Assembly: GCA_945859605.1 (NCBI GenBank)
Contig: OX243824.1
Location: 30,949,869 to 31,013,868 of the forward strand
Length of the DNA stretch: 64,000 bases
DNA from: Lumbricus rubellus
Lineage: Eukaryota; Annelida; Clitellata; Crassiclitellata; Lumbricidae
Direction of reading: 5' to 3'
Of the stretch, positions 34,335-45,554 are shown in pieces. The notes under the pieces were generated by a model. That model did no database searches. It saw nothing but the letters and a program-made list of their open reading frames with translations, and was not told the DNA's origin. Made by a program: the position numbers and the translations under genes. Each line of letters opens with the position of its first letter. Position 1 is the stretch's first letter.

Positions 34335-35697
34335 CAGGGTGCGCCAAAAAAAAGACCCCCCTCTAGGTTTTTTGCCAATAGTTTTGCCAAAAGTAAGAAT
34401 TTCGAAATGAAATTTCACAGTCTTATAAACAATTCATATTTACACATGATGGCCAGATTTTATCAAAATATATCAAACAGAACAAAGGTTATGCCACTTT
34501 TAGGGAGGTCACCCACCGTTTTTTGACGAATCAAAAACGAAACGCAACAAAAACTAGGTTTTTTGCCCAAATCTTGGCCAAAAGTATGAATTTCGAAATG
34601 AAATTTCACAGACTTAAGGACAATTTATATTTACACACGATGGCCATATTTCATCAAAATATTTCAAACAGAACAAAAGTTATACCACTTTTAGACAGGC
34701 CACCCCCCGTTTTTTGACGATTCAAAAACGAAACGCAACAAAAAGTAGGGTTTTTGCTAATATCTTGGCGAAACGTAAGAATTTCAAAATGAAATTTCAC
34801 CGACTTAGGGGCAATTCATATTTACACATCGTGGCCAAATTGCATCAACATATGTCAAACGGAACAACAGTTATGCCACTTTTAGGGAGGCCACCCACCG
34901 TTTTTGACGATTAAAAAAACGCAACGCAACAAAAAGTAACAAAAACCTGATTTTATTAAGTCTCATCTCAAATAACTGTTGTCAAATGAACTTGGTGGTG
35001 CTTCACAACTTGTGTTCAATGTGCCCACCACCAGTGCCAACACTTCTGTTGAGTCTCTTTGCAAAGTTCTTGATGGACCTGTTGATTAATCTGACAGATT
35101 CCTTATTATTCCTTATTTACCAATTTGATTGTCATCTTGCTAAGTGAGTTCTCAGTGACGTGCAGCTACGCTGGTACCCTGTTTATTTTTTAAATAGTAA
35201 TAATAATGATCATCTGACAATACGAAGGCTATTTGATAACAATTATTTGAGATGAGACTTAATAAAATCGTGTTTTTGCTGCGTTACGTCTTTGAATCGT
35301 CAAAAAACGGGGGGTGGCCTCACTAAAAGTGGTATAACTTTTGTGCTGCTTAAAATATTTGGATGAAATCTGGCCATCATATGTAGCTATGAATTGTCTT
35401 TAAGCCTTTAAATTTTCAGTTCGATACTCTTACTTTTGGCCAAGATATTGGCCTGAATAATTGAATTGATTTTTTAAAACGTTTTTTTTTGCGTCGGGTT
35501 TTTGAATCGTCAAAAACGGTGGGTGGCTTCACTAAAAGTGGCGTAACTTTTGTTCCGTTTGAAGTATTTTAATGAATTTTGGCCATAATGTGTAAATATG
35601 AATTGTCTTTAAGACTGTAAAATTTCATTTCGAAATTCTTACTTTTGGTCAAGATATTGGCAAAAATCTTAGGGGGGTCTTTTTTTGGCGCACCCTG
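34335..35697. mobile_element. Mariner-type element (1,363 bp), TIR CAGGGTGCGCC
   Basis: The ends CAGGGTGCGCCAAAAAAAAG and CTTTTTTTGGCGCACCCTG-like are flanked by TA (34333-34334, 35698-35699). The left half has three tandem ~190-bp units, each with TTTCGAAATGAAATTTCAC-like and CACCCACCGTTTTTTGACGA-like blocks. The right half has two inverted units. Between them, on the - strand (about 34990-35080), FAKRLNRSVGTGGGHIEHKL is the last part of a Tc1/mariner transposase, so this is a deletion derivative of an autonomous element. Confidence 0.85.
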
Positions 35698-36413
35698 TAT
35701 ATCTGTCTACAAGAGTCAGGCACAAGAAAATATACGTAACACACCTGTCAGCTGTTTGAAGTAGCCATTTTAATCGTCTTTCCAATGGGTAAACAATAAT
35801 ATTGTCAGTCACCTTGCAGTCGTTTGGGCTTTAGAACTTGAACAAAGTCTCACTTTTCATGGATTTATCTTTTGTACTCTAATCATAATAACTTAGTTCA
35901 TTAGGCATCAGATTTTCATTTGGAATTTCAAGTAGAATTATAAGAAATATATGATTAAAGACATTATCAAGATAAAACAATAGTCCAACAAGAAAGCTAT
36001 TCGCTGATGTGTTGAATACGTCTGGAAATCATGGATGCGCAGCATTGCGCACGTAGGTGCATTAAATATAAAGCAGTTAAAATTTATATAGCTCCCTTCA
36101 GATTCTTAATCAGTTTCCGGGACCCAAACAAAAAGAGAAACACATGCTTAAGGCTAGTAGCAACAGCATCTTCATAAATTGGATTGCAATAAATCGTAAG
36201 AATTGAGTGACTCATTTGTAAAGCGATGACAGGTCTTTATACGGGGCAACTAAAAGTCATCAGATTCATTAGAGAACTCACTGTTGCATAGCACATTCGT
36301 TCTTTCTAAATGAGGTCAGTGCATCATGCTTCTTAGCTCCATCGCGACTAGAAAATCCTTCTTTAACGTCTATTAGAGTAATAGTTGTGTTGATGTGATT
36401 TTTAATGCATATA
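35698..36413 (+). other. Gene D intron; nothing recognised
   Basis: AT-rich. 36190-36320 resembles the gene C intron at 26360-26470, so it is part of the duplicated unit. Confidence 0.5.
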
Positions 36414-37187
36414 CACTGTGTCCACGATAAAGTAGACCACACAATAAAGTGTCATAACTCGGTCAAAACGTTTGGGATTTGTCTGAAATTTTACACAAAA
36501 CAACAGTGGCCATATTTATATGAGTTCCTAAAGCCGATTAGAAATATTCGCGAGTTTTCCAAATTTATGAGCGTTTGAGATGTAGCACCGAAAAATGGAC
36601 CTTTCCAACATGCAAAAGCTGAAAGGAAGCAAAATTAAGCTATAAATGGTGGTCAAAATGTCATTTTTGTTCACGAACACCCGACCATAGACGTATTAGT
36701 GTAGTAGCTGTCCCGGAAGACACTCGGCTTCATATCCGCAGCTGTGGCCGCCTAGCAGTCCAGATCTCGAACCGGGTACATGTACCGGAGTAGCGCGTTT
36801 TTCGTTCCTGTAGGCCTAATCATGACATCGATATTCGTAAGGCGCGTCTGATTGAAGATTGACAGCTATTTGACCAGGTGATCATCGACCTGACCATCAA
36901 TCGCCTATGTCTACGGCTGTGTGTTCGTGAACAAAAAGAACATTTTGAACAAAATTTATAGCTGAATTTCACTTTCTTTCAGCTTTTGCATGTTGGAAAG
37001 GTCCATTTTTTGGTGATGCATCTCAAACGCTCATAAATTTGGCAAACTCGCGAATATTTCTAATCGGCTATAGGATCTCATGTAAATATGGCCACTGTTG
37101 TTTTGTGTAAAATTTCAGACAAATCCTAAACGTTTTGACTGAGTTATGACACTTTATTGTGTGGTCTACTTTATCGTGGACACAGTG
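36414..37187. mobile_element. Mariner-type element (774 bp), TIR CACTGTGTCCACGATAA
   Basis: Flanked by TA (36412-36413, 37188-37189). Inverted arms of about 200 bp (CACTGTGTCCACGATAAAGTAG and its complement). The middle carries transposase scraps on the + strand: a WPPSSPDLEPG stretch at about 36745 and FDQVIIDLTINRLCLRLCVR near 36870, typical of Tc1/mariner C-termini. Non-autonomous. Confidence 0.85.
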
Positions 37188-37254
37188 TATATAGAAATCG
37201 GATCTATGGTGGCAACAGATAAGCTTAATTTAATTAATATCTTGTTACTTTCAG

Positions 37255-37374
37255 ATCCAAAATTATGTGCCATCTTCAGCCCATGTGCATCCGGAGCCAC
37301 TTGCATTGATGACCCTAACGGAGAATACCATTGCAACTGTGCACCTGGCTACACCGGACAGAACTGCACATTTG
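37255..37374 (+). CDS. Gene D: EGF-like domain exon (120-bp type)
   Basis: Acceptor ttactttcag|AT, donor TTTG|gtaaat, phase 1-1, 40 codons. (D)PKLCAIFSPCASGATC, then IDDPNGEYHCNCAPGYTG and a final QNC; six cysteines. First of five EGF modules in this gene. It starts only 67 bp after the mariner-type element, so that insertion just missed the branch site and acceptor. Confidence 0.92.
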
Positions 37375-37501
37375 GTAAATTCGCTAACATGGTCTGTATT
37401 AAGCTAAATCTCAATTGCATAGACAGCAAGGTAGATACGGTTACTTACAAGGGGAAGTGGGAGTGGGAGTTGAAGGAGTTATCAGTTTTTTGCACCTGAA
37501 C

Positions 37502-37866
37502 ATCTACATCAGCGATTCCCAACCCGTGGCCCGCGGGCCAAAAGTGGCCCGCCAGGCCTCCAAAAATGGCCCTCATCTCTAAAAGAACTATCAAAAATAT
37601 ATGAACAAATTGACAATTTGGGCAGGACATAACACAATTACTTTCTATTACAAATTATTTTATTTTGACATCTATAAATAACATAAAACATTTTAATAAA
37701 TTATAACAATTATAAAAAATTATAAAAAATTATACACCTTTACTTAATTAAATTTTAGCCTTGTGGCCCCCTAATGTCCTTCAACTAAGCAAAAGTGGCC
37801 CTCGTGTCCTCCAACTTAGAAAAAGTGGCCCTAAAGTCCAAAAGGTTCGGAACCACTGATCTACAT
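37502..37866. mobile_element. hAT-type short element (349 bp) with 8-bp TSD
   Basis: The element spans 37510-37858, with ends CAGCGATTCCCAACC and GGTTCGGAACCACTG. It is flanked by identical ATCTACAT (37502-37509, 37859-37866). The interior has AAAGTGGCCC repeated near both ends. Confidence 0.92.
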
Positions 37867-39433
37867 GAACATGATTGGTTTTTTCAGCAACTGATTGATG
37901 ACACCTACATATCTAGCACAAAATCAGACATCAAAATATATTCTAAGTTTGCCCAAAATGATCTTACAATTTTATTAAGTGCGCCAACTTTAATTACCCC
38001 TGTGCTGGGACAAGTTTATTTGACAATATCTAGAGATTCTAGACAAACATGAAAATTTCATTTTTAGTAGTGAATAGTGGGTCAACGGCGGTTGTTTCAG
38101 TTTTAAGACATTCAGTTTTAAAAAAGATGTAAGAAGAAATTACATCAATAAAATTTCAATGCCTAGGAATGTGCAGTATCCTTTGTTTTTAGAAGTAGGC
38201 CTACAATATAACAATACATAGGCACAACAGAAATTATTCGGCAATCCAGAGTTTACCGTTCTAAATTATTTGCCCACTGTAATACTGTATCACTACTATT
38301 TTCACCAATCCGACTTCTACCTTGTCATGAATCCTTGCCATCAATCCAGTTTTCACGTAGGCAAGAAATCGCTCAACCAATCCAGATTCGTTCGAGCGAG
38401 TTGTTTTGTCAATCCTGTTTAAATAATAATAATTTTTTAATCAATCTAGTTCCAACTTAGACATCAATGATTTACATTATTCTTTCAGATTCTGGGTGAT
38501 CTCTGGAAATATAATGTCTCGGCGCACGTAAATTGCTCAGACTCTGAAAGTTAGATACGGTCTAAAGATACAGTAGCCTATAGGCTAAGCCGTCCTCAAT
38601 TCTATGATAGTTTATGGCAAAGATAAATTATACAAGTCATCACTTAAAAGCTTGCTTAATTAGCCTATACTTACTTTTAAATGCAACTTTGTTTGGTCTG
38701 AACGCGGCAGTCGATTAGCTATTGTTTCGTTGGCAGTTGTTGGTCAAGCTAATGAGGTGAGTAGCCAACACCATTTACATTTGAAGCTCCTCCTCTGGTC
38801 TTCGCCGTATTGCAGATTGTATTTACGCGTCCCGGCGGATGAAATTGCCTCCTTCTTGAGCTGCGACTGTTCACTAGATCTCTCTCTAACACATTAGGCC
38901 TATTTAAGAACGTGGAAGCTGTTCTTTTTTATCGTGGAGTCGGAAGCACCACGGAAATATTCAATAGTTCCGTGAAGATGTGCTATATAAATAGGCCTAC
39001 TTTTATGAATGAATGAATGAATGAATGAATGAATGAATGAATGATTCAAGTTCTCTGAGACAATTGGATTACTAAATATGTTTACTTGCTAAACATTTTA
39101 CTTCTCAGATAATAATTATGGTTACTGTTGGTTAGGCCCATCTTATTGCCTTTATGCAGCCGTTTCACCAGTAGGCGTATAAAGACTAATCTTTGCCTAT
39201 AATAGCAAAAATGTATGCGATGGTTGGACAGTTGGACTAAGTTTAATTTATCTTAAGATTTACTTTATTGCATTCAGATAGGCCTAGGCCTACTGGGTAA
39301 TTTTCAGATACCTAATTTTATTGGTGTACGGAGATTTACTCAGATGATAGAATTCGCTGTGAACTTGATGCAGATTGTCTAATAACTGTTTACAATAATT
39401 ATTATTATAGTTTATCGTTTTTACTCACCACAG
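37867..39433 (+). other. Gene D intron; GAAT microsatellite
   Basis: Noncoding. (GAAT)n at 39006-39045. The preceding GTGAAGATGTGCTATATAAATAGG resembles a LINE/SINE tail, and the GAAT run would be its 3' repeat, but no coding part is seen. Confidence 0.5.
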
Positions 39434-39547
39434 AAATCGACTTCTGCGAAAGTATTCCATGTGAGAATGGAGGATCGTGTGAACCTGAAGTGAATGGCTA
39501 CGTCTGCCAATGTCTGCCTGGATTCACAGGCGACAACTGCGAAGACG
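39434..39547 (+). CDS. Gene D: EGF-like domain exon (114-bp type)
   Basis: Acceptor caccacag|AA, donor GACG|gtcagt, phase 1-1, 38 codons. (E)IDFCESIPCENGGSC, then [20 protein letters not shown] plus ED; six cysteines. Nearly identical in layout to the next exon (40215); the preceding intron ends are also alike (GATAGAATTCGCT...GATGCAGA), so the pair arose by a local exon duplication. Confidence 0.92.
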
Positions 39548-40214
39548 GTCAGTGTGACTTCTTCGTATCAAATCAGACAACAGATTTAAAGGGCATTTAG
39601 AAATTAACAATACAATGCGATAACATAATTATAGCTGATGCTACATTTGGACATTATATTCGAGCTTATAATTATAATAGTTCGTACAATAACGTATGTA
39701 ATTACTGCCTCATAAGCGTATAATAAGAATATAACTTCAGTATCGCATTGATACCAACATTCTGGCTTCAAACAAAGTGCACGTTGGTTTTAGGGCGTCG
39801 TCGACTGGTAGGCCTATGTCTACTTTTTGCAATAGATAGGTCTAGCCTAGGCCTACTTGTGACGGAGATAAATAGTAGTTTAAATGGTATAAGTATAAGA
39901 AGAAGAAAGGGAAGGAGAGAGAAGAAGACGAGGCGGAAGAAGAGAGCGTAGTGGCGATGGTGGCAGTTAAAGTGGTAGTAGAAGCAACATAGTCGTTGTG
40001 AAAATGATAGCCCACTTGGAATTTTTAAGTCGATGGATGGACTAAGTTTTTTGTCTGTCTTTCGGTGAATTATAGATCTAATGATTTACATATCGCTTGA
40101 GATTCAGGAACGTCTTTAAATTGTTCTGACTCCGATGATAGAATTCGCTTTGAACGTGATGCAGAGTGTCTAGCAACAATTTTAAGAAGGGTTTGTCGTT
40201 TTTACTTACCGCAG

Positions 40215-40328
40215 AAATCGACTACTGTGTCAGTCGTCCATGTGAGAATGGAGGAACGTGTGAACCTGAAGTGAATGGCTACGTCTGTCAATGTCAGCCA
40301 GGATACACAGGCGACCACTGCGAAGACG
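40215..40328 (+). CDS. Gene D: EGF-like domain exon (114-bp type)
   Basis: Acceptor ttaccgcag|AA, donor GACG|gtcagt, phase 1-1, 38 codons. (E)[15 protein letters not shown], then [20 protein letters not shown] plus ED; all six cysteines present. It resembles the previous exon more than any other, and the gene B exon at 7102 next. Confidence 0.92.
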
Positions 40329-40497
40329 GTCAGTTAGAATTCAGTATCAGACAACATCAGTTGCTAATCAGTTGTTAATCATCCGTTGTTAATCAGACAG
40401 CAGATTATAGAGACATTTCAATATCAACAATATGATGCGTTAGTTATATTGATGATGCTCCATTTGGACTTATATCCAAGTTTATACCCTTAATGTC

Positions 40498-40665
40498 ATG
40501 TCATGTCAGTCACCGACGTCGCTGCGCGACGGTTGGTCACATGCATGGACTAGAGCTCTCCACTGCCTCCTATCGCGTGCAGCGGCGAGAAGATTGGATC
40601 CGGAAAGACGGGACCAAGCAAGAATGTTGTCAATCCAGCTAATACGCGGTCTACCCTTAATACAA
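40498..40665 (-). pseudogene. LINE C-terminal fragment, reverse strand
   Basis: The complement reads KGRPRISWIDNILAWSRLSG, then NLLAAARDRRQWRALVHA, then CDQPSRSDVGD and a stop. GRPxxxWxDNI...ARDRxxWRxLV is the standard C-terminal end of many LINE polyproteins. Only this tail is present in the gene D intron. Confidence 0.75.
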
Positions 40666-40933
40666 ATAATGAATGCACGAATTTGTAATAATATTTAGCC
40701 TATAGACTCTATGTCTCAATGGACCGACTTTCTGGTTTGAGCGAAGTTCAGGATGGTTTTTAGTGTGCCATCGGTTAACATATTTTGCAATAGACACCGG
40801 TGGCGTAGGGGTAGCTAAAATTAATAGCGGTAGAAGTGGCAGCAGCAGTAGAAATAGAAAGTGTAGGGGAAGCGAAAGAGAAGAAGAGGAGGGGAAAGGA
40901 AGAGGAATTAGTAGCATTGGTGACAGTAGAAGT

Positions 40934-41523
40934 AAAATGGGGGAACATTGGCACTACGGGGTAACTTTGGCGCAGGGTACTAGACCACGTATAATACATA
41001 GAGAAACATGTTAATACCCGTATCTTACCAAAATCTTGGAGTCATCGCTTCGTACCACCCATGCAGCCGAGAATTTGTCCTTGGGGGCCGTCCATAAATG
41101 ACGTCATGCAATTTTGGACGATTTTTGACAGATTTTGTGGCTTCGGACCACACAAGCTTAAAATTGTTATAAAATCGGTCTCCATGAAAGGATTTCTGAT
41201 TTGTAAAAAGATTTGGGCTTGACACGCATGCGCAATACGTTTTAAAACATGTTAGGATGCCAAAGTTACTCAGGATGGGTCTAAAATTGGTCTCAAGTTG
41301 AAACAATACATGGTGCCAAAGTTGCCCCAGGTCCGGGGTAACTTTGTCTTTTTTTTCAAAGATTTTTAAAGTATAGAATTTTTTTTTTAAATTTTCAAAT
41401 TCTACAAGGTCGTAGGTACCATCCATAATGCTCATAGTTTAAATAATCAAGTCTTTTGCTCATCTCGTTTAGGTGTTATCCCACAAAAACCCTCCAAACA
41501 TGCCAATGTTTCCCCATTTTACG
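40934..41523. mobile_element. Inverted-repeat element, GTAAAATGGGGGAACATTGGC ends
   Basis: The left end at 40934 and the right end GCCAATGTTTCCCCATTTTAC at 41503-41523 are inverted copies. Subterminal GGGGTAACTTTGGC motifs recur. Target duplication not resolved; superfamily unknown. Confidence 0.6.
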
Positions 41524-41867
41524 GTAGCCTATTTGAAGCATTGTCGTTGCAGTAGTGATGCAAAGCATTCTTAATTTCGACTGATCTAGTACCTGAGCTC
41601 ATCGTTAATGCAGCTGTCAATTTGAGCCGCATTTTAAGCATGGACCGAGTTTAAAACTGACTATGGGGGTGGATAGAGTAGGCTATTGTAGCTCGTCATC
41701 ACAGTAGGCCTATCAACGTTTTCTCGGCAAATATGCAATAACTCTTTGAAACACAATTTTATGTTAATGACATGCAGAAATAATTATTGCAACATCGCAC
41801 GAGAATACTGAGATGATTGCAGTTGGCAATATTATGTCCTGCAAGGATTTGTTGTTTTTCCTGACAG

Positions 41868-41981
41868 TAATCAACTACTGCGAGAGTGATCCTTGCTTGA
41901 ACGGAGGATCGTGTAAACCTGAAGTCAATGGTTACGTCTGCGAATGTCCGCCTGGATACACAGGAAACAACTGTGAATCCG
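41868..41981 (+). CDS. Gene D: EGF-like domain exon (114-bp type)
   Basis: Acceptor cctgacag|TA, donor TCCG|gtcagt, phase 1-1, 38 codons. (V)[15 protein letters not shown], then [20 protein letters not shown] plus ES; six cysteines. It corresponds to gene A 1617-1730, including about 45 bp of upstream intron (TGCAAGGATTTGTTGTTTTTCC). Confidence 0.92.
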
Positions 41982-42630
41982 GTCAGTTAGACTCTCATAA
42001 TTATCAAATCAATCAAAATTAAGATAATATTCTCGTTTCTGATTCTCTCTCTTCTGCTCCTGCCCTTGATTCTTCTTAGCCAGCCCATTTCAGCTATACC
42101 AGCAGTCTTCTCTCGTCCTCTCAGGTTGGCTTAGAGCGACATCGTTTGGTACCTTTTGCAATGAACACCGGTAGTAAGCTTATAGATATGTGCCATTAGC
42201 AGCAGCAGAAGACGGTGGATGAGGGGAGAAGAGAAGAAATCGAGGCGGAGGAAGAGGGAATAGCACCATAGGACCATTGGTGGAAGTAGAAGTAGCAATA
42301 AAAGCGGCTATAACATACATGTAGCCTATTATAGTATAGGCTAGTCGTCGTAATCGTAATAGAAGGCATTCTTGATTCCTACAGAGAAGATCAGAAGTCA
42401 ATACGAGCAGCATTCTGAACACGAGTGTTTCATATACAATGGGCCTTTAGTTTAAACTTTAAAGTAGCTATGGGGATAGAGTATAATAATTGCAGCTCGC
42501 TATCTTAAGATTAACACTTTCTAGTTAATGTCCCAAAAAGTTGATCCTATTGACATATTTCAACGTCGCTGGTGATTAAAGTTGCAATGTGATGGTGCAG
42601 CTTGTAAGGATTTGTTGTTTTTGCTAACAG

Positions 42631-42744
42631 TAATCAACTACTGCCACAGTGGTCCTTGTGCCAATGGAGGATTGTGTTCACCTAGGGTGAATGGCTACGT
42701 CTGCCGATGTCGATCTGGATACATAGGCGACAACTGCGAAGACG
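42631..42744 (+). CDS. Gene D: EGF-like domain exon (114-bp type)
   Basis: Acceptor ttgctaacag|TA, donor GACG|gtcagt, phase 1-1, 38 codons. (V)INYCHSGPCANGGLC, then SPRVNGYVCRCRSGYIGDNC plus ED; six cysteines. Last EGF of gene D and the counterpart of gene A 2178-2291. Confidence 0.92.
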
Positions 42745-43394
42745 GTCAGTATGACAGCCATAATTATGAAATCAGAAATTTGTTCCAGTAGGCCTACTCA
42801 AGTACTTCATCGACTGAATGACTTTAATCCAGAACCGGCTGTTACCTCGGTAGCCTACATGTACTTCCATCTGGTAACTCTATGATAAGCCTGAGTCTAA
42901 AATAAGTATGTTTTATTTTGTTTCTGTTGACAGCTTTTGCCTGTTAAAATAATATACCGTGTAGTATATTTAAGCCTATTCATCAATTATTGGAGGATTA
43001 CCGGTATGTGTGCGGTAGCCATCTGTGAAGTTGCGCTTTTTACACTCTCTTGTGTCCAGTTTCCCGCCTGCACAATTATGAGGTAAGAGAATTTTAAAAT
43101 TTAAATGTACCATTTTGTTTTAAGAGTAGCATTGTGTCTAGCTCCAGTTATTGAAGAGATGTACACATGAAATGCATTGCGGAGGAAATGTTTAGTAATT
43201 CTGAAATGGGAGCTATTCACACAATAAGCACTGTTGCTCTTATTTGGATGCACGATGTCCAGATAAATGAGTTGAGTGATTGAAAGCCCCACATCGACCG
43301 TATTGCTTCTGTTCATATTTATAAAAGAACATTGAGATGAGTTGAAAATTTGGGTTACGCAGTAAACCCCTTTATGTGTAATATCTTTTTTCAG
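42745..43394 (+). other. Gene D intron, duplicated in A, B and C
   Basis: Noncoding; matches the introns before module X in the other genes. About 80 bp (42814-42895) recur inside the damaged module X region at 43563-43642. Confidence 0.55.
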
Positions 43395-43546
43395 ACGACC
43401 AGAGAATGTTCTTCTCCAAGGCAATTGCCGTAATAACGTTCGATGCAGAAGACACTCAGCAGTTTGTTTGCCTGGCAGAAATTTTGAGTTTGCGATTACG
43501 ATTACGAGGCTTCGGATGCAATCTCTCCCATCGAGAAAGATGTTGA
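43395..43546 (+). pseudogene. Gene D: module X exon with insertion and stop
   Basis: Acceptor ttttttcag|AC, then (D)DQRMFFSKAIAVITFDAEDT, then QQFVCLAE. A short ATTACG-type insertion (about 43482-43508) shifts the frame, which ends at TGA 43544-43546. After it the original frame can be followed (SPIEKDVDFVILPS) until the 43563 duplication. The gene D copy is therefore broken at this module. Confidence 0.6.
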
Positions 43547-44224
43547 CTTCGTTATTCTTCCGTCGAATGACTTTAACCCAGAACCGGCTGTTACCTCGGT
43601 AGTCTAGTAACTTCCATCTGATAACTCTATGATAAGCCTGGAAAGATCAATCGTCGCCTGAGAACTAGGCTTACATGTAGGCATATCTTCGCGTATGTCC
43701 ACTGCTCAACAAGATAGGGTTTGGCGTGTTCAATCTAGAATGTGAATGCCATCGACAAGTCCATCTGCTAGCGTTGGTTATTACTCTTTTATGCACAAAA
43801 ATCCAAACGTTGAGTAGCACAGAACCGTATCGCCGTAACCAGATCACTCTTAGCTATGATGAATAAGTTCTTACTAGTGGAAAACGGATAGAAATTGCTG
43901 GCACTGGCAATTGATGATCATCATCTGTTCAACGTGTAGCGGCAGATCTACCGTGAGAATAATTATGCCTGTTAGCCTCAACCAACACCGAAAGCTTCAG
44001 TCAATTAGGTCTATCCACGATGGTAGGCTTACTTCTCCATGCACTCAGCTATGAAAGCAGCATATCTATTACGTTGTGTTAATGTCATGACCATCAAGCC
44101 ACGTTGGAATGATTGATACTCGGTGACATTCGAGGCGAATGAGTCGTCTGGTTTCTTGCGTGAGACAAGCAAGGCGTCGCTAGTGTAAGAAGAATCTACA
44201 ATGTGATGGTTTGACTTCAACTGT
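43547..44224 (+). other. Gene D 3' region, duplicated noncoding sequence
   Basis: Holds the second copy of the 42814-42895 segment (43563-43642). After it, sequence homologous to A 3085-3480, B 8230-9290 and C 28860-29930 resumes. Confidence 0.5.
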
Positions 44225-44893
44225 AGAACGAGCACGAGGGCAGAATACTGGAGCAGGTCACGAAGTTTGTATACCTGGGAGGGTTAATAACAGAGGATGG
44301 CAAATGCACGGAAGACATCAAGAGAAGGATCGGTCTAGCATGCGCGGTATTTGGCACACTTGGAAAAATGTGGAAGACAAAAAGTATTCCACAACAACTA
44401 AGATGAAACTCTATGGAACCCTGGTGATACCAGTACTACTGTACGGATCATAGTGCTGGTGCCTGCGTAGAGAGGATGAGAGAAGACTGCTGGTATAGCT
44501 GAAATGGGCTGGCTAAGAAGAATCAAGGGCAGGAGCAGGAGAGAGAGAATCAGAAACGAGAAGACAAGAGAGGAGCTGGGCGCAGAAGAAACGGTGGTGG
44601 ACAAAATCAGAAAAAGAAGGCTCAGATGGTTCGGCTATGTGGAGCGAATGGAAGAAAAAAGACTACCCCTCGCGGCTTTGCACTGGCACATAGATGGAGA
44701 GAGAAGCAGAGGAAGACAACCAAAAACCTGGATGGACAACGTCAGAGAAGACCTAAAAGAGATGAATATTGACATGTCAAGAGCAAAGGATCTCATCAGA
44801 AACAGAGGAATTTGGAGAAGTCATGTGGAAGCCTCATCGTCGTCACTCGACTGACGGAAGAGAATAAAGAAGAAGAAGAAGAAGAACGAGCAC
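44225..44893 (+). pseudogene. 5'-truncated LINE insertion with 11-bp TSD
   Basis: The insert 44236-44882 is flanked by identical AGAACGAGCAC (44225-44235, 44883-44893) and ends in an AGAAGAAGAAG tail. Frame: FVYLGGLITEDGKCTEDIKR and on to KLYGTLVIPVLLYGS, a TAG, then after a frame change RIRNEKTREELGAEETVVDK, RRLRWFGYVERMEEKRLP, GRQPKTWMDNVREDLKEMN and RSHVEASSSS. This is the end of the reverse transcriptase and the C-terminal part of a LINE protein. It is short and has stop and frame changes, so it is inactive. Confidence 0.88.
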
Positions 44894-45469
44894 TAGCATC
44901 ATGCCATCGTGTCTCCTGGAAGACGCTGTAGAGAAACACCTTTACCATTCTAAAGAATTTGAATAGTCGCATATTCAGACAGTTAGGAATGACAATATCA
45001 TCACAATGTCTGAGACTAGTTGCTTCAACATTGGTGTATGGCTATAATGTGCAATCGAACAGTGTGTGCTATGCATAAGGTACAACTATTGCAATAACAT
45101 TATGAGCTTTAACTTGAGCAGGTTATCTGATGATATTCTGCTACTTAACTGATTAGTTGATACAGCATTTAATTTTCTGTGAGACCTATTATTTCTTGTT
45201 TCTTTTTAATGTATTTAACGTTTTCTGCCAGGAAGTTTGAGCATCAAAAGGTAACCCTGCATTATTTTCCATATGTATAAATATCCTCTTACCATTTGGT
45301 TGCCAGTCTTCATATAAACACTTCTACATAAGGTTATACTTTTTTGATTCATGTGTTTTGTGTAAGTCTTACAATCTATCTGATTAATACAATATATAAT
45401 AGGTTAATTATATCTATAATATACATGTAGATTTGTAAACGTGAATGTAGCCTATACGCGAATGTATGG

Positions 45470-45554
45470 CCAGTTGTGCAAGTTAAAATTCCAGAAAACT
45501 GCGAACGTCGTTGCTATAAAGGCTTCACAAATATCGGAGATCAGCACTTTGAAG
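45470..45554 (+). pseudogene. Gene D: cbEGF-like exon relic
   Basis: Frame VVQVKIPENCERRCYKGF, then TNIGDQHFE and a phase-1 donor (GAA G|gtcaga). The GFTNIGDQHFE part fits the end of a cbEGF domain. There is no DVDEC start, and the sixth cysteine is absent. A cryptic acceptor (attccag|AA, 45493-45494) would keep phase 1, so a shortened exon is conceivable. Confidence 0.5.

Larger units (their letters stand above)
31930..45554 (+). other. Gene D: jelly-roll gene with five EGF domains
   Basis: Exons: 31930-31960, 33671-34171, 37255-37374, 39434-39547, 40215-40328, 41868-41981, 42631-42744, followed by a broken module X (43395) and a cbEGF remnant (to 45554). All borders are GT-AG and phase 1. 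This is the longest copy in the array and the only one with five EGF exons in the window. Its introns hold hAT and mariner-type elements and LINE pieces. Confidence 0.8.

Noticed and set aside
39748..39951. 67-codon frame ending in K/R-rich stretch
   Set aside because: It arises from a GA-rich low-complexity tract in a gene D intron; no splice or homology support.
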